From positions 186,001 through 250,000 of the forward strand of contig NZ_SGXE01000003.1 in NCBI RefSeq assembly GCF_004216895.1: DNA of 64,000 bases. Direction: 5' to 3'. The notes under the pieces were generated by a model that worked only from the letters and a program-made list of their open reading frames with translations, made no database searches and was not told the DNA's origin. Of the stretch, positions 8,659 through 17,005 are shown piece after piece. The position numbers and the translations under genes are program-made. Every line of letters starts with the position of its first letter. Position 1 is the first letter of the stretch. This DNA comes from Aquimarina brevivitae. GTDB lineage: Bacteria > Bacteroidota > Bacteroidia > Flavobacteriales > Flavobacteriaceae.

Positions 8659-9843
8659 ATGAAAAAATTTTTACCCCTAATCCTAATAGGTTTATTCATA
8701 TCCTGTAGCAGTGTTAAAAAAACTGAAAAAGCACTGAATACCGGAAACTACGATCAGGCGATAAATATTGCTATCGAAAAATTAAGAACTAATAAAGATA
8801 AAAAAGGTAAACAGCCTTATATAATTATGCTTGAGGAGGCTTTTGCTAAATCTATTGAGCGTGATAAAAATGCAGTATCGTTTTTAGAAAAAGAAGGGAA
8901 TCCTGCTAACCTGGAAAGAATTTACAATACCTATCTTAATATGAAACAAAGACAAGAACGGATAAAACCTTTGTTGCCTTTATATATTATGGAAGAAGGT
9001 AGAGATGCACGGTTTTCATTCGAAAATTATGATCGAAATATAATTACCACTAAGGACGATTTATCTGCTTTTTTATACGATTCAGCAACTGCCCTATTCA
9101 AACAAGCTTCACAAAAAGCTGACTACAGAAAAGTGTATGATGATCTTGTTTATCTTGAAAAAATAAGTCCAGGATACGAAAACACCAAATCCTTAATCGA
9201 AGAGGCTCATTTAAGAGGTACTGACTTTGTTAAGGTAGTTATGAAAAACAATACCGATGTAATAATCCCTAAGCGACTTGAAGCTGATCTTATGAATTTC
9301 AGCACTTATGGATTAGATGATTTATGGACGGTATATCATAGCCAACCACAAAACGGAAACAAGTATGATTATGAGATGAATATTGAACTCAGAGAAATCA
9401 ACATATCACCCGAACAAGTAAGAGAAAGACAATTAGAGAAAGAAAAGGTAGTCGTTGATGGTTGGGAGTATTTACTAGATGAAAATGGCGATGTTGTTAT
9501 TAATGAAGATGGTGAAAAAGTAAAAGTTGATAAAAACGTAACGGTTCGATGTGAATATTACGAATTCACCCAGTTCAAAGCAGTGAATGTTGTTGGAAAT
9601 GTGCAGTATAGAAACTTAAGAACTAAACAATTATTAGATGCATTTCCATTGGCTAGTGAGTATGTTTTTCAGCACGTATATGCCAACTACAATGGAGACA
9701 AAAGAGCTTTAGAGGACAATTTACTAACCATTGTTGGTCGTAGAGCGGTTCCGTTTCCTACCAATGAACAAATGGTTTATGATTCTGGAGAGGATCTTAA
9801 AAATAAAATTAAAAGTATTATTACAAGATATAGATTCAATTAA
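8659..9843 (+). CDS. Lipoprotein of unknown function
   Basis: Predicted lipoprotein of 394 residues. The start was set at the ATG at 8659, directly before a lysine-led signal peptide with lipobox Cys16 (LFISC). The frame continues upstream to 8611, but that extension would put 16 polar residues in front of the signal sequence. The N-terminal half is helical and TPR-like (ALNTGNYDQAINIAIEKL, then paired helices). The C-terminal half is mixed alpha/beta with a charged central insert rich in Glu/Lys/Val (about 260-300). No catalytic motif was seen. It probably resides in the periplasm or at the outer membrane; the helical repeats hint at a scaffold role, an inference only. Confidence 0.7.
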   Translation: MKKFLPLILIGLFISCSSVKKTEKALNTGNYDQAINIAIEKLRTNKDKKGKQPYIIMLEEAFAKSIERDKNAVSFLEKEGNPANLERIYNTYLNMKQRQERIKPLLPLYIMEEGRDARFSFENYDRNIITTKDDLSAFLYDSATALFKQASQKADYRKVYDDLVYLEKISPGYENTKSLIEEAHLRGTDFVKVVMKNNTDVIIPKRLEADLMNFSTYGLDDLWTVYHSQPQNGNKYDYEMNIELREINISPEQVRERQLEKEKVVVDGWEYLLDENGDVVINEDGEKVKVDKNVTVRCEYYEFTQFKAVNVVGNVQYRNLRTKQLLDAFPLASEYVFQHVYANYNGDKRALEDNLLTIVGRRAVPFPTNEQMVYDSGEDLKNKIKSIITRYRFN

Positions 9844-9867
9844 TACTGATCTATACTAAGAAAATGC

Positions 9868-9896
9868 AAGGGATTGAATTAATCAATCCCTTTTTT
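9868..9896. terminator. Bidirectional intrinsic terminator
   Basis: GGGATTGA/TCAATCCC stem (9870-9877 / 9883-9890), extended by A-T pairs and followed by six T's. It serves the convergent lipoprotein and ytxJ genes. Confidence 0.85.
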
Positions 9897-9898
9897 AT

Positions 9899-10297
9899 TT
9901 AATCAAGATGTGGATTAATCAGTTCTGCATTTATAGCACTATGCGATTGATGAGCTACAGTTTCACCATTTTTGATAATAATCATTTGTGGAGACTCATG
10001 CCACACCTGGAATCGCGAAGCTATCTCTTGAGAAAGGTCTCTATAATTTAATAAATCCAAAAAATAAAGATCCACTTGATTATCTTGGTAGCCAAATCCT
10101 CGTTCAAATCCATTTAACGCCATACGACTAATACCGCAACGGGTTGAGTGCTTAAAAATTACCTGAGGACGAGTCTTAGACTCTTTTTCGATGGTATCTA
10201 ATTGCTCCATAGTGGTAAGCGATTTCCAAGGGATTGTTTTCTTCTCTTCATTCTTGTTAGCCTCACCGCTTCCAAAAATTTTACTGAATAAATTCAT
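9899..10297 (-). CDS. ytxJ: YtxJ-family bacillithiol-system monothiol protein
   Basis: Thioredoxin-fold protein of 132 residues belonging to the YtxJ (DUF2847) family, proposed to act as a monothiol bacilliredoxin that removes bacillithiol from oxidised proteins. The active site is the single Cys54 in the motif FKHSTRCGISRMA; the family CxxS-like pattern (CGIS) is intact. The downstream part shows a thioredoxin-like strand (VDLYFLDLL) and a cis-proline region (ESPQMIIIKNGE). This implies the organism uses bacillithiol, as many Flavobacteriia do; the bacillithiol biosynthesis genes are not in this window. Confidence 0.88.
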   Translation of the reverse strand: MNLFSKIFGSGEANKNEEKKTIPWKSLTTMEQLDTIEKESKTRPQVIFKHSTRCGISRMALNGFERGFGYQDNQVDLYFLDLLNYRDLSQEIASRFQVWHESPQMIIIKNGETVAHQSHSAINAELINPHLD

Positions 10298-10421
10298 AGC
10301 TATATTTTTATTTACTTTCCGAATAAACCGGATTAGAATATACTTAAAACCATTTTAATTGTCAGCAAAAATACATAAATTAGTATTAAGACAAAAAGTC
10401 AGTTGTTTTGCTTTTTATTAA

Positions 10422-10458
10422 GACATTTTGACATTTTTTTAAGATGGAATATCTTTTG
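10422..10458 (+). promoter_or_regulatory. Possible clpB promoter region
   Basis: Two perfect tandem copies of GACATTTT (10422-10437) lie 12 bp upstream of a TATCTTTTG element (10450-10458), 35 bp before clpB. It may be a stress-responsive promoter; this rests only on the repeat and its position ahead of a chaperone gene. Confidence 0.35.
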
Positions 10459-10492
10459 ATTTACTGCTCATAACTATAAAACTTAGAAAATC

Positions 10493-13093
10493 ATGAACTT
10501 TAATAATTTCACCATAAAATCACAAGAGGCCATACAGCAGGCGCAGCAGCTTGCTCAGAGTATGGGACATCAACAAATAGAAAATGAGCACATTTTTAAA
10601 GCTATATCCACAGTTGATGAAAATGTGTTACCCTTTATCTTAAAGAAATTAAATGTCAACGTACAGCTCTTGGAGCAAATCTTAAGCAGTACCTTACAGA
10701 GTTTCCCTAAAGTTACAGGAGGAGACATACAATTATCAAGAGAAGCAGGTAAAATGCTGAATGAAGCAAGTATTACTGCTAAAAACATGAAAGATGAATT
10801 CGTTTCTATCGAACACTTGATAATTGCCATCTTTAAATCTAAAAGTAAAATTGCCCAGATTCTTAAAGATCAAGGAGTAACAGAAAAACACTTATTAGAA
10901 GCCATAAATGAAATTCGTAATGGAGAGCGTGTAACCTCCCAAAGTGCAGAGGACACCTATCAATCTCTAAATAAATATGCCAAAAACCTCAATCAATTGG
11001 CAGAAAATGGAAAGTTAGATCCTGTAATTGGACGAGATGAAGAAATTCGCAGAGTACTTCAAATTTTATCTCGAAGAACAAAAAACAACCCTATGTTAGT
11101 TGGTGAACCTGGGGTAGGTAAAACTGCTATTGCCGAGGGTTTAGCACATAGAATCATTGCTGGTGATGTACCAGAAAATTTAAAAGACAAGCAAATATAC
11201 TCACTGGATATGGGAGCCCTGATTGCTGGGGCCAAATTCAAAGGGGAGTTCGAAGAGCGTTTAAAAGCTGTAGTTAAAGAAGTTACCTCAGCAGAAGGAG
11301 ATATTGTTTTATTCATCGACGAGATCCACACCCTGGTAGGAGCTGGTGGAGGCCAAGGCGCAATGGATGCTGCAAATATCTTGAAACCAGCCTTAGCCCG
11401 AGGTGAATTGAGAGCTATTGGTGCCACAACACTCGATGAATATCAAAAGTATTTTGAAAAAGACAAAGCACTAGAGCGAAGGTTTCAAAAAGTTACCGTT
11501 GCTGAACCAGATACCGAAAGTGCAATTTCGATTCTACGAGGTATTAAGGAAAAGTACGAAGCGCATCATAAAGTTAGAATCAAAGATGAAGCTATTATAG
11601 CCGCCGTAGAACTTTCTCAACGGTATATTACCAATAGGTTTTTGCCCGATAAAGCGATTGACCTTATGGATGAAGCTGCATCTAAACTTAGAATGGAAAT
11701 AAATTCTAAGCCCGAGGATTTAGATGTTTTAGACAGAAGAATCATGCAGCTAGAGATAGAAATAGAAGCTATAAAGCGCGAAAATGATGAAACCAAACTC
11801 AAAACATTAAATGCAGAACTGGCTAATCTAAAAGATGAGCGCAATGATTTGTTTTCTAAATGGAAAAGCGAAAAAGAAATCGTAGATACCATCCAGAATA
11901 CAAAAACCGACATCGAAGAGTTTAAATTAGAAGCTGAACGTGCGGAGCGCAATGGAGACTATGGACGTGTAGCAGAGCTTCGCTACGGCAAAATCAAAGA
12001 AGCACAAGAAACTCTTGAAAAGTTACAAGAACAGTTAAGTCAACAACAAAGTAAATCTTCGTTGATTAAAGAAGAAGTTACGAATGAAGACATCGCTGAA
12101 GTGGTAGCTAAATGGACAGGTATCCCAGTAACCAAAATGCTTAAGAGTGAACGTGAGAAGCTCTTGGTTTTAGAACAAGAATTGCAGAAGCGAGTAGTAG
12201 GTCAGCGCGAAGCAATACAAGCTGTAAGTGATGCCGTTCGTAGAAGCCGAGCAGGACTCCAGGATCAGAAAAAACCGATAGGATCTTTTCTATTTCTTGG
12301 TACTACGGGAGTTGGTAAAACAGAACTAGCTAAAGCACTGGCGGAATACCTCTTTAATGATGAAAACGCAATGACACGCATTGATATGAGTGAATATCAA
12401 GAACGACACGCAGTAAGTCGATTGGTAGGCGCACCTCCAGGATATGTAGGTTATGATGAAGGCGGACAATTAACCGAAGCGGTTCGAAGAAAACCTTATT
12501 CTGTAGTATTACTTGATGAAATTGAAAAAGCACACCCAGACACCTTTAATATCCTTTTACAGGTATTAGATGAAGGTAGGTTAACCGATAATAAAGGAAG
12601 AACTGCAGATTTTAGAAACACCATTATTATCATGACCAGTAATATGGGTAGTCATATCATCCAGGATAAATATGAAGCCATCCCTGATGTGGAAACCGCA
12701 ATGGAGGCTGCTAAAGTTGAAGTGTTAGGATTATTAAAACAAAGTGTACGACCTGAGTTTTTAAATAGGATTGATGATATCATTATGTTCTCTCCATTGA
12801 GCGAGTCTAACATCAAAGATATTGTAAGAATCCAACTTAAGAATGTAACTAAAATGTTAAGCAAACAACATATTACACTAGATGCTACGGAAGAAGCTAT
12901 ATCCTATCTTGCTGCTAAAGGCTTTCAACCTGAGTTTGGTGCAAGACCGGTAAAACGAACGATACAGAAAGAAGTGTTGAATCAGTTGTCTAAAGAAATT
13001 TTAGCTGGAAAAATATCAACCGAGAGTATTATTCTTTTAGATGAATTTGACAACAACCTAGTATTTAGAAATCAGGAAGATTTGGTGTCCTAA
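10493..13093 (+). CDS. clpB: ATP-dependent chaperone ClpB
   Basis: Cytoplasmic hexameric disaggregase that works with DnaK/DnaJ to rescue aggregated protein. It is 866 residues, full length. Domains: N-terminal Clp repeat domain (1-145); AAA1 with Walker A GEPGVGKT at 204-211 and Walker B VLFIDEIH; a coiled-coil M-domain (about 400-525, rich in Glu/Lys/Leu heptads) that distinguishes ClpB from ClpA/ClpC; AAA2 with Walker A GTTGVGKT at 603-610; and the D2-small domain. The pore loop GAKFKGEFEERLK is intact. Monocistronic, with a terminator after it. Confidence 0.98.
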   Translation: MNFNNFTIKSQEAIQQAQQLAQSMGHQQIENEHIFKAISTVDENVLPFILKKLNVNVQLLEQILSSTLQSFPKVTGGDIQLSREAGKMLNEASITAKNMKDEFVSIEHLIIAIFKSKSKIAQILKDQGVTEKHLLEAINEIRNGERVTSQSAEDTYQSLNKYAKNLNQLAENGKLDPVIGRDEEIRRVLQILSRRTKNNPMLVGEPGVGKTAIAEGLAHRIIAGDVPENLKDKQIYSLDMGALIAGAKFKGEFEERLKAVVKEVTSAEGDIVLFIDEIHTLVGAGGGQGAMDAANILKPALARGELRAIGATTLDEYQKYFEKDKALERRFQKVTVAEPDTESAISILRGIKEKYEAHHKVRIKDEAIIAAVELSQRYITNRFLPDKAIDLMDEAASKLRMEINSKPEDLDVLDRRIMQLEIEIEAIKRENDETKLKTLNAELANLKDERNDLFSKWKSEKEIVDTIQNTKTDIEEFKLEAERAERNGDYGRVAELRYGKIKEAQETLEKLQEQLSQQQSKSSLIKEEVTNEDIAEVVAKWTGIPVTKMLKSEREKLLVLEQELQKRVVGQREAIQAVSDAVRRSRAGLQDQKKPIGSFLFLGTTGVGKTELAKALAEYLFNDENAMTRIDMSEYQERHAVSRLVGAPPGYVGYDEGGQLTEAVRRKPYSVVLLDEIEKAHPDTFNILLQVLDEGRLTDNKGRTADFRNTIIIMTSNMGSHIIQDKYEAIPDVETAMEAAKVEVLGLLKQSVRPEFLNRIDDIIMFSPLSESNIKDIVRIQLKNVTKMLSKQHITLDATEEAISYLAAKGFQPEFGARPVKRTIQKEVLNQLSKEILAGKISTESIILLDEFDNNLVFRNQEDLVS

Positions 13094-13114
13094 GAAACAA
13101 TAGATTATTAATTA

Positions 13115-13146
13115 AAAGCCCGTCAACTAGTTGACGGGCTTTATTG
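13115..13146 (+). terminator. Intrinsic terminator after clpB
   Basis: A 12-bp perfect GC-rich stem (13115-13126 / 13131-13142) with a CTAG loop and a short T-rich tail. The A-run on the left is short, so it mainly serves clpB. Confidence 0.85.
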
Positions 13147-13193
13147 TTGTAAGAATAAGCCAAACGCAATTATCCCAATTTCAAGTAAAAAAT

Positions 13194-13207
13194 ATACCGA
13201 TTGGTAT
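13194..13207. promoter_or_regulatory. Palindromic operator upstream of tetR
   Basis: Perfect 14-bp palindrome-like site, ATACC-GATT-GGTAT, about 20 bp upstream of a TATATTTA -7 element (13217-13224) and therefore over the -33 region of the TetR gene. An identical copy lies before the next gene at 13846. Size and symmetry fit a TetR-family operator; autorepression is inferred. Confidence 0.7.
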
Positions 13208-13231
13208 TTTTTTTAATATATTTACACTCTG

Positions 13232-13828
13232 ATGCAAACAAAAGCCAAACAGACTAAAGAATTTATTGTGAAAAAGGCAGCTCCTATTTTCACAAAAAAT
13301 GGATATGTGGCTACTTCATTAAGTGACATCACCAAAGCAACTGGGCTAACCAAAGGTGCTATCTATGGTAACTTTAAAAACAAAGAGGAATTAGCAATTG
13401 CCTGTTTTAACCTCAACGTAAAAAGTTTGCTTAGACGAATTACGGATCACCAGATGTTGAGTGACTCACCATTAGAAAAACTGTTTTTGGTCACCGATTT
13501 TTACAGAAAGTACTACGATTACAGTCAGGAGTTAGGAGGTTGCCCCGTTTTAAACGTTGGTGTGGATGCCGTCAATCAAAACGAAGTATTGCTACAGCAC
13601 GTGCAATTTACTATAGAGCGCATTGAAAATAACGTTATTAAATTAGTAGATGCTGGTAAAGCATGTGGAGAAATCAAAGCATCAGTTGATGCAGCTGCCT
13701 TTGCCAAGAAATTATATGCTGTAATCCAAGGAGCTATTTTTATGACCTATACCATGGATAATAATTCATACTTATTAGAAACTATGGATTTAGTGGATCA
13801 AACGATCATCACTGAGCTTAAAAAATAA
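13232..13828 (+). CDS. TetR/AcrR-family transcriptional regulator
   Basis: DNA-binding repressor of 198 residues. The N-terminal TetR helix-turn-helix is clear (IFTKNGYVATSLSDITKATGLTKGAIYGNFKNKEEL, residues about 18-52). The C-terminal ligand-binding domain contains GGCPVLNVGVDA near residue 105, as in TetR_C regulators that sense small electrophiles or hydrophobic compounds; the cysteines C107 and C148 could be redox-sensitive, which is inference. Two identical palindromes flank the gene on its upstream side and in front of the next gene, so it probably represses itself and the downstream thioesterase. The inducer is unknown. Confidence 0.9.
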   Translation: MQTKAKQTKEFIVKKAAPIFTKNGYVATSLSDITKATGLTKGAIYGNFKNKEELAIACFNLNVKSLLRRITDHQMLSDSPLEKLFLVTDFYRKYYDYSQELGGCPVLNVGVDAVNQNEVLLQHVQFTIERIENNVIKLVDAGKACGEIKASVDAAAFAKKLYAVIQGAIFMTYTMDNNSYLLETMDLVDQTIITELKK

Positions 13829-13845
13829 TTTTTTTAATATAAAAT

Positions 13846-13859
13846 ATACCGATTGGTAT
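13846..13859. promoter_or_regulatory. Second copy of the TetR palindrome, before the thioesterase
   Basis: Identical to the 14-bp site at 13194-13207, with a shared AAAAT flank. It ends 9 bp before the thioesterase ATG and begins 17 bp after the tetR stop codon, so it could control the thioesterase separately. Confidence 0.65.
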
Positions 13860-13868
13860 AAAAATGAA

Positions 13869-14357
13869 ATGAATATGGAGTTACCAAAAATATTAGAAAG
13901 CAAAACAAAAATCAGATTTCAGGATTGTGATCCTTTCAATCATCTTAATAATGCTTCTTATCTTAATTATATGATCAATGCAAGAGAGGATCAAATCGAT
14001 GAATTTTATAATATTGATATCTTTTCTTTGGCAAAAAACGAAGGTGTAAGCTGGGTAGTAGGCACTAATCAAATCGCCTATTTAAAGCCTGCTTTAGTCA
14101 TGGAAACGGTGGTTATCGAATCCCAATTGATTCATTGTGATCAGCATAAATTGTGGGTTGAAATTCGAATGTTAGATGAAAGCAAAAAACAACTCAAAGC
14201 GGTACAATGGAGTACGTTTGTACATTTTAATTTACTAAAACAGCAAAAATGGGTACATAGTGAGGAGTTGATGTCCGTCTTCAAACAAGTAGAAGCGCCA
14301 GTTGATGCTTCGAATTTTGAAGACCGAATCCAACAATTAAAATTGCAGAAAGTGTAA
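13869..14357 (+). CDS. Hotdog-fold acyl-CoA thioesterase
   Basis: 4HBT-superfamily thioesterase, 162 residues. The motif RFQDCDPFNHLNNASYLNYM near residues 17-36 matches the YbgC/4HBT pattern, in which the aspartate in the D-x-x-x-H-x-N stretch is catalytic. A hotdog helix and strands follow (VGTNQIAYLKPALVMETVVIES). The substrate is unknown; fatty or aromatic acyl-CoA is typical. It lies 40 bp after the TetR gene and has a TetR-type palindrome at its front, suggesting the pair deals with an acyl or fatty compound that the regulator senses. ATG at 13869 or the ATG two codons later could be the start. Confidence 0.85.
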   Translation: MNMELPKILESKTKIRFQDCDPFNHLNNASYLNYMINAREDQIDEFYNIDIFSLAKNEGVSWVVGTNQIAYLKPALVMETVVIESQLIHCDQHKLWVEIRMLDESKKQLKAVQWSTFVHFNLLKQQKWVHSEELMSVFKQVEAPVDASNFEDRIQQLKLQKV

Positions 14358-14414
14358 CATTTTACGATTTTGATCGTCTTAATATTATCTTAACAGTTTA
14401 AACCAATAGCAAAG

Positions 14415-14543
14415 ATGAAAGGTTTTAGTAACTTAAAGCTGCAATATCTAAAGAAGGCTTCATTGATCTTTGTAGCTTTTTTTATGATCGCCTGTATTGC
14501 ATCTTTAATCGTAATTTGGCAAACCGGTTTATTGGAGGGTTAA
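14415..14543 (+). CDS. Small single-pass membrane protein (42 residues)
   Basis: Short ORF of 42 codons in the 252-bp gap between the thioesterase and the phosphatase lipoprotein. It starts with a basic segment (KGFSNLKLQYLKK) and continues with a continuous hydrophobic helix (SLIFVAFFMIACIASLIVIW, residues about 16-35), then a short polar tail. This is the normal layout of a small inner-membrane protein with the N terminus inside. It is not similar to anything recognised. The composition and length of the helix support coding; conservation would decide. Confidence 0.5.
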   Translation: MKGFSNLKLQYLKKASLIFVAFFMIACIASLIVIWQTGLLEG

Positions 14544-14609
14544 TTGCTTAGTTATCCTACTTTATTGTAATACCCTTTAATATCGTATTTTTATTAAAAA
14601 TAAAATACC

Positions 14610-15116
14610 ATGAAGCATTTCATTTTTCTACTTAGCTTATTATTTCTAGCCTGCAATACTACTGTTAATAACCAAAAAGAAGAAGAGCAAACGGTATATC
14701 TCTTAATCAGACATGCTGAAAAAGATCTTTCTAATCCTGCCGAGCGAGACCCAGCTCTAACCGATCAAGGTAAAGAAAGAGCAAAAGAATGGGCTAAGAT
14801 TTTTAAGGAATATGATATTGACTTTGTTTACAGTACGGACTATATAAGAACCAGAGAAACGGCTAAACCTACTGCCGAAAACGAAAACCTCGAAGTAATT
14901 TTATACAACCCTAAGACCATCTACGATGAGTCATTTAAAGAGAAAACTAAAGGAAAAACTATCTTACTGGTAGGTCATAGTAACTCTACACCTTCATTAG
15001 TTAACACAATTATTGGTAAAGAAAAGTATCCCTCAATTCACGAGTCTGTATACAATAATCTTTTTAAAATAAGCATTACCAATTCCGTTGTTAACGACAC
15101 GCTGTTGAAATATTAG
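14610..15116 (+). CDS. Histidine phosphatase (phosphoglycerate mutase-like) lipoprotein
   Basis: Exported member of the histidine phosphatase superfamily, 168 residues. The signal peptide ends in lipobox Cys15 (LFLAC). The catalytic RHAEK motif with the phospho-accepting His35 is followed by DPALTDQGKERAKEW; a second histidine in VGHSNSTPSLV (about residue 124) completes the active site. The short SixA-like size suggests a small phospho-substrate or protein phosphatase, but the periplasmic location makes a signalling role unlikely; the substrate is unknown. Its stop codon overlaps that of the convergent gene by 4 bp. Confidence 0.85.
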   Translation: MKHFIFLLSLLFLACNTTVNNQKEEEQTVYLLIRHAEKDLSNPAERDPALTDQGKERAKEWAKIFKEYDIDFVYSTDYIRTRETAKPTAENENLEVILYNPKTIYDESFKEKTKGKTILLVGHSNSTPSLVNTIIGKEKYPSIHESVYNNLFKISITNSVVNDTLLKY

Positions 15117-15877
15117 CAGCAGTCCAGGTTGAAATACACATAGATATTCTCCAAGTCTATGGTAGATACTTTTTTCAATTGTTTACGCTCAAATAACTTG
15201 CCCAAGTCTTTTAACGGCGTACTCAACTCGTCTACTTTAAAGTTATGGTAGTCTACAAAACGAATACCATTAATTACTCTCGGGTTATAGGCTTCTCTAA
15301 ACCGAATACCTCCTCCATTTACAGCATATTTATAGGCTAAGTAATCTATTGTATACTTTTCTTTATGAATCCAGTACACAAATTCATCTTCATAATCAGT
15401 TCCCCCACCTTCTTTTTTAAAAGTTACTTGTATTTTATGATAGGGTTCATCTTTTATTAAGTCCTCCCCGATTTTTTTCTTTATCACTGCTGCAGCATTA
15501 AGTCCATAAGGTAAGTACGCAAAGTAATGCACAGAATTAACGCCATCACTCATCTTGGTTAATAAAGAATCTGGGGTGTTAACCGGACAATTGTTTATCG
15601 TCCTTTGAAATCCTCTGTTATTGAGTACATCTCGTATGGTCTTATTTTCTTTATACGTAATACGCTCTAACGAAAAAACACCTTTAGTGTTTCTTCGGCT
15701 TACATATTCCTTATCTCTAAAAGTAAAGCGAATCGTAGCTTGATCAAACAACTCTCCTCCTGCGACTTCAATTGCCTTATTTACAATTTGTTCAGCGGTT
15801 TCTTGACTTTGAATTTTACAAAAACTCAGCAACAAGATAATAGTAAAATAACAGTGGCTTTTTAGTATAGTCTTCAT
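15113..15877 (-). CDS. DUF6503-family secreted protein
   Basis: Exported protein of 254 residues with a signal peptide (IILLLSFCKIQSQE). The cysteine at residue 20 sits in LLSFC, so a lipoprotein form cannot be excluded. The body matches the Bacteroidota family DUF6503 by its typical phrases (NKAIEVAGGELFDQATIRFTFRD near 33 and VHYFAYLPYGLN near 115), an outer-membrane-lipoprotein-receptor-like beta half-barrel. Function unknown. It ends in LDCC. It is convergent with the phosphatase gene, with overlapping stop codons, and divergent from the next small secreted protein. Confidence 0.75.
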   Translation of the reverse strand: MKTILKSHCYFTIILLLSFCKIQSQETAEQIVNKAIEVAGGELFDQATIRFTFRDKEYVSRRNTKGVFSLERITYKENKTIRDVLNNRGFQRTINNCPVNTPDSLLTKMSDGVNSVHYFAYLPYGLNAAAVIKKKIGEDLIKDEPYHKIQVTFKKEGGGTDYEDEFVYWIHKEKYTIDYLAYKYAVNGGGIRFREAYNPRVINGIRFVDYHNFKVDELSTPLKDLGKLFERKQLKKVSTIDLENIYVYFNLDCC

Positions 15878-15996
15878 AAGGCTAAAGTAGAATTAAATTC
15901 GTAGAGAAAAAAAGACAAATAGTTGAATTTTTAGCATTTGATGTTTTCAATTTTTAGAAAAGATTAATACTTTGCGATACCTAAATCTATTAAACC

Positions 15997-16353
15997 ATGA
16001 AATATAAAATACTACTTTTATTTTTTCTCTGCTCTTTTGCAGTAGTCGCACAAGAGGGCGAAACTTACAAAAAGACAACCAAAGCTTTTCAAGAAAACTT
16101 TAACGCTCAAAATGTAGATGCTATTTTTGAGATGTATTCTGCAGATATGCAAAACGCTATGACCAAAGAAGGCGTAGAACGTTTTGTAAAAGGCTGTTAC
16201 GAACAGTTTGGTAATTTAAAAACCATAATGTTCAAAGAAACAACAGAGGGTGTTCATAGATACAATGCAGAATTTGATAATGTAACATTGATTATGGAAC
16301 TGATGCTTACCGACGATGGAAAGATAGGTGAAATTCAGTTTCAGGAGTTATGA
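15997..16353 (+). CDS. Small secreted protein, DUF3887-like
   Basis: Protein of 118 residues with a cleavable signal peptide (hydrophobic 5-17, cleavage likely after VVAQ). The mature part, about 100 residues, looks like a SnoaL/NTF2-type DUF3887 domain: a helix with NFNAQNVDAIFEMYSADMQ, then FKETTEGVHRYNAEFDNVTLIMELML strands. Members are exported and usually found as single domains; their function is not established. A TACTTTG promoter-like element lies about 28 bp upstream, and a terminator follows, so it is probably monocistronic. Confidence 0.7.
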   Translation: MKYKILLLFFLCSFAVVAQEGETYKKTTKAFQENFNAQNVDAIFEMYSADMQNAMTKEGVERFVKGCYEQFGNLKTIMFKETTEGVHRYNAEFDNVTLIMELMLTDDGKIGEIQFQEL

Positions 16354-16380
16354 AGGTCAATTTCTATATAAAATTTAATC

Positions 16381-16415
16381 ACAAAGCTTTCTTTACGGAA
16401 AGCTTTGTATTTTTG
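16381..16415 (+). terminator. Intrinsic terminator
   Basis: An 11-bp stem (16381-16391 / 16398-16408), made of CAAAGCTTTC and its complement, with a 6-nt loop and a T-rich tail. Confidence 0.8.
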
Positions 16416-16536
16416 TAGGCAATACCATAGTATTGACTAAGCGCTATCAAATTGCAATACCATAAATAAATGTGAAAGCATTGGTATTTTTTAAATTGTT
16501 AATGTATACTGAGCAATAAGAATAATCATACAACTC

Positions 16537-16998
16537 GTGAGTAAGAATAAAATCAACATATTAAATCGAAAAGCAAAATTTCAATACGAATTTTTGGATA
16601 AATATACTGCCGGGATCAAATTGGTAGGTACAGAGATTAAAGCCATACGCGAAGGAAAAGCCAGTATTGCAGAAAGTTTTTGTGAGTTCAATGATCAGGG
16701 AGAACTATTTGTCATTAATATGCATATCCAGGAATACTCACACGCTACCTATTTCAATCACGACCCGAAAAGTGAGCGTAAGCTTCTTTTGAATAAAAAA
16801 GAACTTAAAAAACTTGAAAAAGAAGTAAAAAATACTGGACTGACCATTATCCCTACTCGTTTATTTATCAATGATCGAGGTTTTGCTAAATTAAATATTG
16901 CGCTAGCAAAAGGTAAGAAGCTATACGATAAACGCGAAACCATCAAAAACAGAGACAACAAAAGAGCTTTAGATCGTATTAAAAAGAGTTATAATTAA
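16537..16998 (+). CDS. smpB: SsrA-binding protein SmpB
   Basis: tmRNA-binding protein needed for trans-translation, which rescues stalled ribosomes and tags the nascent chain. It is 153 residues, the normal length. Conserved OB-fold motifs are present: YTAGIKLVGTEIKAIREGKASIAESFC and MHIQEYSHATYFNHDPKSERKLLL. The basic C-terminal tail (KLYDKRETIKNRDNKRALDR) enters the ribosome decoding centre. The start is GTG at 16537; no ATG precedes the conserved core in frame. The ssrA gene was not seen in this window. It is convergent with pcm. Confidence 0.96.
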   Translation: MSKNKINILNRKAKFQYEFLDKYTAGIKLVGTEIKAIREGKASIAESFCEFNDQGELFVINMHIQEYSHATYFNHDPKSERKLLLNKKELKKLEKEVKNTGLTIIPTRLFINDRGFAKLNIALAKGKKLYDKRETIKNRDNKRALDRIKKSYN

Positions 16999-17005
16999 AT
17001 AACAC

